Part shown: one piece after another, positions 53,474 to 61,158 of the stretch
Position numbering within the stretch: the stretch's first letter is position 1
How the letters are laid out: the number at the start of each line of letters is the position of its first letter
From: Sphingobacteriaceae bacterium
GTDB lineage: Bacteria > Bacteroidota > Bacteroidia > Sphingobacteriales > Sphingobacteriaceae
DNA: 64,000 nt
Reading direction: 5' to 3'
NCBI GenBank assembly: GCA_017745075.1
Contig: JAGIAD010000007.1
Span: forward strand, 66,154 to 130,153
Made by a program: the position numbers and the translations under genes
Notes under the pieces: generated by a model
What the model was told of the DNA's origin: nothing
The model's input: only the letters and a program-made list of their open reading frames with translations
The model's database searches: none

Positions 53474-54030
53474 CCGTAGAACCAGCCAATGAAGCATTGC
53501 CCGCGTTCTGCGTTATCCTTAAACACCTGGTGCTGATGTATCCTGCAGTTATTGCATACTTTAAGGTGTGTGGAGTCAATAAAACTCAATCCCCGCACTT
53601 TCCTAACCAGTTCATCTTAACAAACAACATGAACAATACGGCAGACCTCGGCTGAAGCTCGACAAACCTGTTATAGGAAACCAATCCAGGAAACCTATCC
53701 TTCAGGTGCGGCTGGGCAAAATGAACATAGAAGGATTTCAGATTGCTGAATTGCCCATAGTGAAAGACGACCATCAGAGTGATCATTTCACTGTTGCAGA
53801 GTCCGGTCTTTCTGTTACGCCTGCCCAGAGAAGGATCATGGATTAACTGTTTTTCAAGTTCTGGCATTATTTCTTTGCAAAAATCATCAACTTGTAGGAA
53901 AATTTCTATAATTTCATCTCTGAGTATAGGGGTATTTTTATTTGTTAATAAATAGATTATCAACTATTTATAAGCAAAAATCACGCTCTTTCCTCTTGTT
54001 TTTATCTATTTAATTATCCCGAACTCACGT
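53472..54030 (-). mobile_element. IS982-family transposase remnant
   Basis: The frame starting at 53963 reads VDDFCKEIMPELEKQLIHDP, RRNRKTGLCNSEMITLMVVF and GLVSYNRFVELQ, typical of the IS982 transposase N-terminus. Near 53590 it shifts to a second frame reading GLSFIDSTHLKVCNN, HQHQVFKDNAERGQCFIGWF, and stops matching at about 53473, where umuC sequence begins. About half of the transposase is missing. CCCGAACTCACGT at 54018-54030 may be the remaining terminal inverted repeat; it touches the stop codon of the neighbouring AraC gene. Confidence 0.8.
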
Positions 54031-55130
54031 TATTTATCTAAAATACTTGATTTGATATATTCTGATGGCGTGTAGCCGGTTAGCTTTTTAAAGTATTTGT
54101 TGAATGACACTCTATTACCGAATCCACTTCTGATATGGACATCGTAAATATTAAGATGACCATCTTTAATTAAGTGTAGTGCATATTCAGAACGAAGGCC
54201 ATTCAGGTATCCATAAAAATTTTTACCCAAACGCAGGTTTAATAGCTGCGTAAGATGGTAGGTTGGAATTCTTAATTCGTTTGCAAGCTTTTCTAGTGTA
54301 ATATCTGGCAACAGGAAAATTTTATTTTTATCCATTGCTTCCTCAAGAATTTCCATATACTCATCTAATTTTCTCTCTGAAAGCCTGCTCTTTACATACG
54401 GTTTGACAGGAAAAACATTTTGTTCGATAAGGGAATCTTCTTCCATATTCGTTTCATTCTTGGGCAATACCAGATAAGTACCCTTTGTCATTAAAAAAAA
54501 ACAACAAAAAAAGTAAGTTATTGCAAAAAGAAAAATCAATATGGCGAATGGGATTTTTAAGAAAAAAAAATGGTATTTTATTGACGGATCGTTTTGAATG
54601 ACTTTATACGCCCCGATTACCATTGAAAAGGACACCAACGTAAGTGGAAATGCATTTAAAATACACACATATCTTAATTCCAAAAAAAATTTAGCCTGAT
54701 CTTTCAATATAAAATTAATACCATATACTAACATTGAAAAACCAACTATAAAGTATAAAGTAAAAAGCATATGCATTTTATCTGATGAACTATTTGTTGA
54801 AAAGATAATAACAGTATACATCGCAAATACGATTAAAGGAAATACAGATTGCTGGAGGCATAAAAACCAACTAATTTTCTCTCTGCTAAATATTTTGATA
54901 TGGAAATAGAACATTGGACCGTAAAGGACGGCAAATGGAGTAAAGGCGATTGCAAAGTTATTTAAATGATGTGTGAAATAAAGGTTAGTTATGGATTGAG
55001 CCATAATTATTGTCGCAGTAAGGAAGACAATGGTATTTTTAATCGTTAAAAAATTCAGGACTATGCATACTATCGAAAGTACAGCGGTAGCAACAATCAT
55101 ATAATTAACAATGGAAATTTCGGGATACAC
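54030..55130 (-). CDS. Membrane-bound AraC-family regulator
   Basis: The product is 366 aa. The N-terminal 215 residues hold about seven membrane segments (starting IVNYMIVATAVLSIVCIVLN). A linker and an AraC-type DNA-binding domain follow (ITLEKLANELRIPTYHLTQL and SEYALHLIKDGHLNIYDVHI, FGNRVSFNKYFKKLTGYTPS; about residues 275-362). Such proteins sense a signal in the membrane and act on a promoter directly. It lies 16 bp after a second, related regulator. The wrecked IS at its 3' end may have removed former neighbours. Confidence 0.88.
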   Translation of the reverse strand: MYPEISIVNYMIVATAVLSIVCIVLNFLTIKNTIVFLTATIIMAQSITNLYFTHHLNNFAIAFTPFAVLYGPMFYFHIKIFSREKISWFLCLQQSVFPLIVFAMYTVIIFSTNSSSDKMHMLFTLYFIVGFSMLVYGINFILKDQAKFFLELRYVCILNAFPLTLVSFSMVIGAYKVIQNDPSIKYHFFFLKIPFAILIFLFAITYFFCCFFLMTKGTYLVLPKNETNMEEDSLIEQNVFPVKPYVKSRLSERKLDEYMEILEEAMDKNKIFLLPDITLEKLANELRIPTYHLTQLLNLRLGKNFYGYLNGLRSEYALHLIKDGHLNIYDVHIRSGFGNRVSFNKYFKKLTGYTPSEYIKSSILDK

Positions 55131-55146
55131 GATACACGTTTAAAGG

Positions 55147-56211
55147 TTAAATAAATTGCTTGATTAAATCTTTTTCATCCATGCCCGTCGAGTTCACTCT
55201 TCTTGCATATTCGGCAGGCGTTAAGCCTTTTAGTTGCTTGAAATTTCGGTAAAAAGAGCTGACAGAATTAAATCCGCAATCTTGAGCCAGTACTTCAATC
55301 TTAATCTCCGGATCATTTTCAATCAGGCGTATTGCGTAGCTAATTTTATATTGAGAAATTAATGCATAAAAATTCTTTTGGAGTTGGGTATTTATGGCTT
55401 GCGATATGTGATGCTTTGGGATGGAGGTAAGTTGTGATAGTTTTTTCAGTGTGATGTTCGGATCAAGGTAGATTTTGGAGTTTTCCATGTAATTTTTGAT
55501 TTCAGATGTAATAAAATCCAAGTCTGGTTCTTTAAGTTTAGAAGATTGGTAGGTAATTGCATTGAGTGATGTTCTATTAAGCCTGTTTTCACTTTCACCA
55601 GAGGGGCTTGTTTTTAAAGAACCAGGCTCAATACCATTTCTTAAGTATATTCTTAGTAGTATCAAAATAGAAACGATACTGGTCAATATCATGAAGTTTG
55701 TTTCTCTAAATTGTAATTGAGCCATAATTCTATTATCCCTAAAAAACATCAGGCCCGTTTCGACTATTGAAAAAAGTGAAAGGTATTTAACCCAATCGTT
55801 TTGAGATTCGCTGAGGTTGCCAGCATATCTGAACCTGTTCATGTTAATAAAACATAGTATTTGAAAGATACCCGAAGCGACTAAAATTAGAATAATGAGC
55901 GGTAAATCGTCCCACTTTAGAATAAGCAGGGATTGTGGTATGTAGAAAATAAGCAATACTAATAAAATGATTGTTAAATTTTCTAAATACTTACATGCCG
56001 CTTTAAAGATTGTCCAAATTAAAAGACCATTTAAAAGTGCGGTATCAATAATTAAGGGATTTAGGTTAAGGTTATTTTGCAGATAAATCAATAACTGTAC
56101 GGCTTTCAGCAAGATCAATAATGAGATTGCATAAAACTGGCCATTCCTGTGTAAAATAATCAGAGTACTCATCACGAGTAAAACTGTTCTTAAAAAAAGT
56201 ATCAGTAGCAT
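55147..56211 (-). CDS. Membrane-bound AraC-family regulator, tandem relative
   Basis: The product is 354 aa with about six membrane segments in the first 200 residues and an AraC domain at the end (NITLKKLSQLTSIPKHHISQ, then KISYAIRLIENDPEIKIEVL, FNSVSSFYRNFKQLKGLTPA). The architecture and several DNA-contact phrases match the downstream neighbour, so the pair probably arose by an old duplication; membrane parts have diverged strongly. It is the first gene of the two-gene unit. A candidate ECF promoter lies 550 bp upstream. Confidence 0.88.
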   Translation of the reverse strand: MLLILFLRTVLLVMSTLIILHRNGQFYAISLLILLKAVQLLIYLQNNLNLNPLIIDTALLNGLLIWTIFKAACKYLENLTIILLVLLIFYIPQSLLILKWDDLPLIILILVASGIFQILCFINMNRFRYAGNLSESQNDWVKYLSLFSIVETGLMFFRDNRIMAQLQFRETNFMILTSIVSILILLRIYLRNGIEPGSLKTSPSGESENRLNRTSLNAITYQSSKLKEPDLDFITSEIKNYMENSKIYLDPNITLKKLSQLTSIPKHHISQAINTQLQKNFYALISQYKISYAIRLIENDPEIKIEVLAQDCGFNSVSSFYRNFKQLKGLTPAEYARRVNSTGMDEKDLIKQFI

Positions 56212-56764
56212 GTGTATATTTTATTCACAGTGAAATATTGTTGTCTGGTGTTTTTATAATTGAAGTTGTTGTAATCTAGCCATGTTATTCAAGGCGTAAG
56301 ATCAGGGGGTTGAAGTATGCTCAATTGATTTGCGAAGCAAACAAAATTCAGATATTGATTTAATGATTTTGGGGGCCTGAAAGCTGAGCTTATAATAAGC
56401 CATTTTTAATCCATACAGCGTTTTTATTGTTGTTTTTACAACAGGCGTTATCAACTTGCTTAGTGAGCAATTATTTAAAAACAGAATCATAACTTCGTCA
56501 ATAATTTAAGATCGCAAAAAGGTTGGTTTAAACCTGTCTAACATCATTTGTTTGTATTATCATTCAATTTTATAAAAAAATGAGGTGTAAGTTAAGTCTC
56601 CGCTGGGAGGTAATACTTTCGATGAAATATTTATTTGTTTTCTAAACTATGATCTTCAACAACATTAGTACGTAAGTTTTAAAGGACATATTCTACTTTG
56701 GATCATCTGGGCAACCGGTTGTTTTTCATTTATAATTTCTGTTTTATACTAGTCATTGATATTT

Positions 56765-56788
56765 ATACGCAGTTTTTTATAAAACCCC
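56765..56788 (-). promoter_or_regulatory. Candidate ECF-sigma promoter (copy 2)
   Basis: On the minus strand GGGGTT (56788-56783), 13 nt, CGTAT (56769-56765), in GATAGGGGTTTT and ACTGCGTATA. The nearest minus-strand gene starts 550 bp downstream, so it may be an orphan. Confidence 0.4.
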
Positions 56789-56810
56789 TATCCAGGAGTA
56801 AAAAAAATAT

Positions 56811-56935
56811 AGGTGTATAATATTCGCTTTAAATTATCCATGGCAAACCATCAATAACACACTGATTTACAAAAATCTATAAGAGAGAAACTGCAGCAGG
56901 CATCGCCCGTATTACTGTTAGCAATGAACTAACTA
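56811..56935. repeat. Segment B of a diverged intergenic repeat (partner at 37.7 kb)
   Basis: It aligns by eye with 37681-37808. The CTGCAG hairpin seen in copy A has lost its second arm here (ACTGTTAG), so it no longer forms a terminator. Confidence 0.55.
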
Positions 56936-57303
56936 GGCTATTTTGATATCGTAAAGATCTCCGATGCCAATACAACTAAAGGCGAGTATGAATAAACCTG
57001 ATATTTCATATTTCTTTGCTGATATAATTTATGAGCCGAGTACCAATCCCATTCATCAAATTCCATATACGAAAGATTTGTGTAGGGTCGAGTTGTACAA
57101 GTCCGAAAGAGAGGTTAGCAACTACAAACACCTTATTCCTTTGATCCCATAAACAGGTCTACATTGTTCGTTAGTTTCCTGATTTGCGAATACGTATTGC
57201 CCCAGAAGATCATTGCAAAATAAATATGGCAGATATTCTGCTTAACATACCTATTAGTTAAAATGCGTAACCAAATTTGATTGCTCGCTTTTTGCATAAT
57301 TTA

Positions 57304-57329
57304 CAAAAGTGCCGCCTGATCGGCGACAC
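57304..57329 (-). terminator. Terminator of the GH18 operon
   Basis: On the minus strand GTGTCGCC and GGCGGCAC (57329-57322 and 57316-57309, one G-U pair) enclose a 5-nt loop and are followed by TTTTG. It lies about 130 bp after the last gene stop. Confidence 0.5.
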
Positions 57330-57456
57330 TCTGCTTAGTGGGTTTATGAGAGAGTTCTCCCGGGCAATTTTATCAATTATTACAAATATTAAAACTGTCT
57401 ATTTGCTAATATCATACTAGACTATATAAGTCTTTATCCTTAATACTTGTAAGCAA

Positions 57457-58446
57457 TTAATATAATTCCGTTATTTCTGCTAAAAATGTGAAAGCAGTGT
57501 TGCCAGCTGCCGAAGTTATATTTACTCTAAAATAACGGCATGAAATCGGGCTTGAAAAAGAGTAAGGAGTTGGCATATTGCCTTTAACGCCTACAAAGCT
57601 ACCGGCGCTGATCCAGGTTTTACCATCTTTGCTAACTTCAATATTGAAATTTTTCGGGAACCCGCCGTCTCTATTCTGCCTGTTTACCAGATTAATTCCT
57701 TTCAACATCTTTTCAATCTTCATGTCTATAGTAATCCAGTGTGGCATAGGATCTTCTCCACCGAACCATTTGGTATGCCAAAATGTTAAAATGTCCCCAT
57801 CCACCACACAGCTAGCTCTTCCGTTAACAACACCTTCGCCAACTGTTTCTTGAGAGTTAAAATCAATTACTTCCCACTTATAAGGATCAATTGCTCTAAT
57901 AACAAAATAAGCAGTGCGGTATCTGGGATCTACTCGAAATTTACTGTCAGAAGTTGCCATCGTCACCGGAATCAGATAAAGTGTATTTGCCTTGATTTTT
58001 TTTGCGCTAATAGTAAAAAAAGCATCATGACCAGAAGAAAACTCACCTTTTTTTATTGTAGCTGACGATTTAACAAAAGAAATGGCATCGTCTGGTATCT
58101 TTGAATATAGGGCGTTACCAATAATTCGCTGCGCTAAATTAATCGAATCTAGTTTGGCATTATCTACTTTGAAGTTTATAGATATATCATGTGTCGCGAC
58201 GCCTGACTTGGAGAACGAAGCTGTAAGAGGGAAAACACCTAAACTGTCAGGTTGCGTAGACAATTTTGTCTTAAATTCCTGCTCTTTCAAACTACCATCC
58301 AGATTTCTATTTTTAAAACTCAATATGCCCTGTACAAAATTTATCATAGATTCATTGCTGACAGGGTATGTTTTTTTATTGTCTTTTTTGCAACCTAACG
58401 ATATTGATATCGTAAGGCAAATTGCGTATAAAACTAATCTTTTCAT
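57457..58446 (-). CDS. DUF1735 + discoidin-domain surface lipoprotein
   Basis: The product is 329 aa with a lipoprotein signal (LTISISLGC, Cys19). The first part (SFSKSGVATHDISINFKVDN and RTAYFVIRA) resembles DUF1735 beta-sandwich domains. The last 140 residues form an F5/8 type C (discoidin) domain: ASCVVDGDILTFWHTKW, PHWITIDMKI, NIEVSKDGKTWISAG and SCRYFRVNITSA. Such proteins bind glycans at the cell surface. It is the last gene of the GH18 locus and starts 18 bp after the GH18 stop. Confidence 0.85.
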   Translation of the reverse strand: MKRLVLYAICLTISISLGCKKDNKKTYPVSNESMINFVQGILSFKNRNLDGSLKEQEFKTKLSTQPDSLGVFPLTASFSKSGVATHDISINFKVDNAKLDSINLAQRIIGNALYSKIPDDAISFVKSSATIKKGEFSSGHDAFFTISAKKIKANTLYLIPVTMATSDSKFRVDPRYRTAYFVIRAIDPYKWEVIDFNSQETVGEGVVNGRASCVVDGDILTFWHTKWFGGEDPMPHWITIDMKIEKMLKGINLVNRQNRDGGFPKNFNIEVSKDGKTWISAGSFVGVKGNMPTPYSFSSPISCRYFRVNITSAAGNTAFTFLAEITELY

Positions 58447-58464
58447 TTTTTAAAATTTAAGAGG

Positions 58465-59496
58465 TTATTTTTTTGCCGGGTTCATTATCTGTATAGCTTG
58501 ACGAATATTGGCGAAGCGAGGGGTTGCGTTATAGTTTCGACTCATCCTATACGCTCCGACACCACCACCATTATTGCCTTTCATCCATCTAGCGTAACTT
58601 AGCAAGTCCTGGGAAACTTTAGGATCAGTATAATTATCACCATTTACAAGAGCTATAAATTTTGCTCCATACGCGTTAACGATAGGGAGAAAGTCATCTG
58701 TACCGCTTCCATACCATGCCCGATTTCCTGTTGTGTAAGATTGAAAATAGACATGATCAAAATTTTCCTTAAATGGCTTGTACAGTTCTTCGGTTCCTAT
58801 ACCACCCGAATTTTTATCCAATACATCGGTATCGTAAACAAATATCGGTCTCTTTTTATCTGCGCGAATGACACATTCGGTACATTTCGGACCGAAATAT
58901 TTAACCATCGCCCTCATATAATTTGGAGCATATTCTGTGGGTAATTCTCCACCAAAAAAACCAGTTTCGACATCCATATCAATACCATCGAACCCTCTTA
59001 AAGTGATATATTCATAATATTTACTTTTAGCATAATGCTCGTAAGTACTAGTTGATGTTGGTTTAAGCGAATCTATTCCTGCAGGCCTAACATAACCGGG
59101 TAATTTTGTATACGGATCTTTCGTTGAATGATCAAAATACGCTGCGCTAGGGTACTCTGCAATAAGAACTTTCGTGCCTTTGGCCTGGGCTGCGCGCCAT
59201 GAAGGTGGATTTTTTTGGTAACCTGCAAATAAAGTTACGATGTCTAAACTATCGGGTATATTAAAAACATTGGTTGCGTCTGCCGGATCTGCACCGTCAT
59301 TTACCAAGTAGCCTACGGATAGAAGATGGTCGCTATTTTTATAGGCAAGCAGATCCGCTAACGCCTTTTTTGCTTTAACATCGTCAGCAATGATCTGATC
59401 GCCGTTGCGATTATCTTTTTTGCAACTGGTTATCGATACAATTAGGGTTAAGTACAAAATAAAGTTTAGCAAGTATTTTTGAATTTTCTTTTTCAT
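58465..59496 (-). CDS. GH18 endo-beta-N-acetylglucosaminidase-like lipoprotein
   Basis: I chose the ATG at 59496 (343 aa), which gives a lipoprotein signal (LIVSITSC, Cys25); the longer frame overlaps the SusD gene. The GH18 catalytic motif is GFDGIDMDVE (Asp170, Asp173, Asp175, catalytic Glu177) in the EndoF/EndoH-like arrangement, followed by QSYTTGNRAWYGSG. Enzymes of this kind cut the chitobiose core of N-glycans on glycoproteins. Its place between SusD and a discoidin protein suggests a surface enzyme that releases glycans for SusC import. Confidence 0.88.
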   Translation of the reverse strand: MKKKIQKYLLNFILYLTLIVSITSCKKDNRNGDQIIADDVKAKKALADLLAYKNSDHLLSVGYLVNDGADPADATNVFNIPDSLDIVTLFAGYQKNPPSWRAAQAKGTKVLIAEYPSAAYFDHSTKDPYTKLPGYVRPAGIDSLKPTSTSTYEHYAKSKYYEYITLRGFDGIDMDVETGFFGGELPTEYAPNYMRAMVKYFGPKCTECVIRADKKRPIFVYDTDVLDKNSGGIGTEELYKPFKENFDHVYFQSYTTGNRAWYGSGTDDFLPIVNAYGAKFIALVNGDNYTDPKVSQDLLSYARWMKGNNGGGVGAYRMSRNYNATPRFANIRQAIQIMNPAKK

Positions 59497-59531
59497 GGTC
59501 AACTCTTTTAAGTTTAAGAAAGTAATAACTA

Positions 59532-61139
59532 TCATTTTTTGTCCCACCAAAGTTTGGTGCCGCCGTTGTCTGGCCCATTAAGTAATGTAATGGCTTTGTT
59601 TACTTCCGCATTATTGCTCCTATATTCACTTTCGGGAAAAGTCAATCGTCTGATCTGTATTTTAGTGTCTACTAATCCTCCACTGAGATTTACGACGATT
59701 GGAAATACCCTGGGATACCCCGTCCGTCTGAACTCCGTCCAAGCCTCCTGTCCATCAGGAAATATTGCCAACCATTTTTGGGTAATAATCCTTTCTAATC
59801 GTTTTTCAAAAGAATCTGACTCTTGCCACTTTATAGTAATAGTACTTAATTCTCCTGAAGCTGTTGAAATGTTGTTTTTGGGGTTGAAAACATCAACATA
59901 GTCAGCACATTTGCTGGACGCATCTTCCTTATAGCTTGGATTTCTCACATCCCACAAATCAAAAGATGCCTGAATACCGGCTTCGTAAAAATCCTTAGCT
60001 GTACCATTCATATTCCAACCTCTCAATGCACCTTCTGCTCTTAGAAAACAAACCTCTGCGGCGGTAAGCCAACGCAACGGAGTGTTGGGCTGTAAATTCA
60101 TTTGTGAAAAACTATTCATCACTTTACCAGATGGGAGATTTATCCCAGTTCGAATACCTAAGTATAAATTAGGATCGATCTCAGATTTTTTCAAATAAGC
60201 TGGCAACCTCGGATCGTTATAACCTTTCAGAAAAGATACCAAAGTAGCTCCGGCACGAATGTCCTGATATCCTGTCTGAATATAATAAACTGGGTTGAAG
60301 AGAGTTATTCCATTTGCTGACTGTAGGTTTGCATTTTCAGCATTTGTTGAAATCAGACCAGCTGAACTTGCAACCGCCTCTTCCGCATTTTTCTTTGCAA
60401 GTGATGGATTAGCGTAAGCAATGCGCATGGCTAAACGTAACTTTAACGAATTGGCATATTTTAACCACTTACCGTAATCTCCGCCATAAACTAAATCATA
60501 ATTTTTAAATGGCACAGCAGTTGGAAATTTCTGCCGATAGACGGTCAGATTATTTATAGCAGTATCTAATTCACTAAAAAAACGGGAATACATTACTTCT
60601 TGAGAATCATAAGCAGCAGAAAAACCACCCATTCCAAATTTACTATATGGTGCCGGTCCATGGATATCTGTAACGCGTTGCATTTTTGCAACTTTTAAAA
60701 TTAAAGCAATCGCATAAAAATCAGGATTGTTAATTTGAGCTCGCCTTTTGACTTGCGACCATCCGGACATCACTGATTCGTAGGCTGTATTAAATTCAGC
60801 ATTATTCCATCTCATTACATAATTGCTATTGTTTGGGCCAAAATCTGTTGCAGTCGCCATATATCCAGAAAAAATATCGCCCGATAGTCCCTGACCAACC
60901 TGGTAAGTACTCGGGTCGCCGGGATTAGTACAACCAATTGACACTGCTATTTGCATATTCGGAAAAAAGCCTCCTAATCCAACCCCATCCTGTTGGAGAT
61001 TTTCATCGGTTGCGTTATTTGGATTGGTATTCATTCTTTCAAAGTCTTTTTTACAAGCATTTAGCAGAAAAACAGAAAAAGTCAGCAATCCTACAAGAAA
61101 AGCATTTTGAATGCCTTTGTAATTTCTAAATGATTTCAT
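59532..61139 (-). CDS. SusD-like_2 family surface lipoprotein
   Basis: The product is 535 aa with a lipoprotein signal (FSVFLLNAC, Cys29, then KKDFERMNTNPNNA, the usual SusD-like_2 opening). Family phrases include TDIHGPAPYSKFG near residue 160, YANSLKLRLAMRIAYANPSL near 220 and ITQKWLAIFPDGQEAWTEFR near 450. It pairs with the SusC gene 20 bp upstream and should bind the N-glycan ligand made available by the GH18 enzyme. Confidence 0.93.
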   Translation of the reverse strand: MKSFRNYKGIQNAFLVGLLTFSVFLLNACKKDFERMNTNPNNATDENLQQDGVGLGGFFPNMQIAVSIGCTNPGDPSTYQVGQGLSGDIFSGYMATATDFGPNNSNYVMRWNNAEFNTAYESVMSGWSQVKRRAQINNPDFYAIALILKVAKMQRVTDIHGPAPYSKFGMGGFSAAYDSQEVMYSRFFSELDTAINNLTVYRQKFPTAVPFKNYDLVYGGDYGKWLKYANSLKLRLAMRIAYANPSLAKKNAEEAVASSAGLISTNAENANLQSANGITLFNPVYYIQTGYQDIRAGATLVSFLKGYNDPRLPAYLKKSEIDPNLYLGIRTGINLPSGKVMNSFSQMNLQPNTPLRWLTAAEVCFLRAEGALRGWNMNGTAKDFYEAGIQASFDLWDVRNPSYKEDASSKCADYVDVFNPKNNISTASGELSTITIKWQESDSFEKRLERIITQKWLAIFPDGQEAWTEFRRTGYPRVFPIVVNLSGGLVDTKIQIRRLTFPESEYRSNNAEVNKAITLLNGPDNGGTKLWWDKK

Positions 61140-61158
61140 AATCGATATTTAATTAGTT

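Larger units (their letters stand above)
56212..57456. other. Spacer of about 1.2 kb with ECF-like promoter, repeat B and terminator
   Basis: No gene is supported. A 62-aa minus-strand frame (56302-56490) and some short frames near 57.0-57.2 kb have weak protein-like character but no recognisable family. The stretch holds a promoter-like motif at 56765-56788, the diverged repeat at 56811-56935 and the terminator at 57304-57329. It looks like the wreck of a lost SusC/SusD-type locus (inference). Confidence 0.4.

Noticed and set aside
56964..57152. 62-aa plus-strand frame in the 57-kb spacer
   Set aside because: No start context, no domain and competing weakly protein-like frames on the opposite strand. 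Not supportable.
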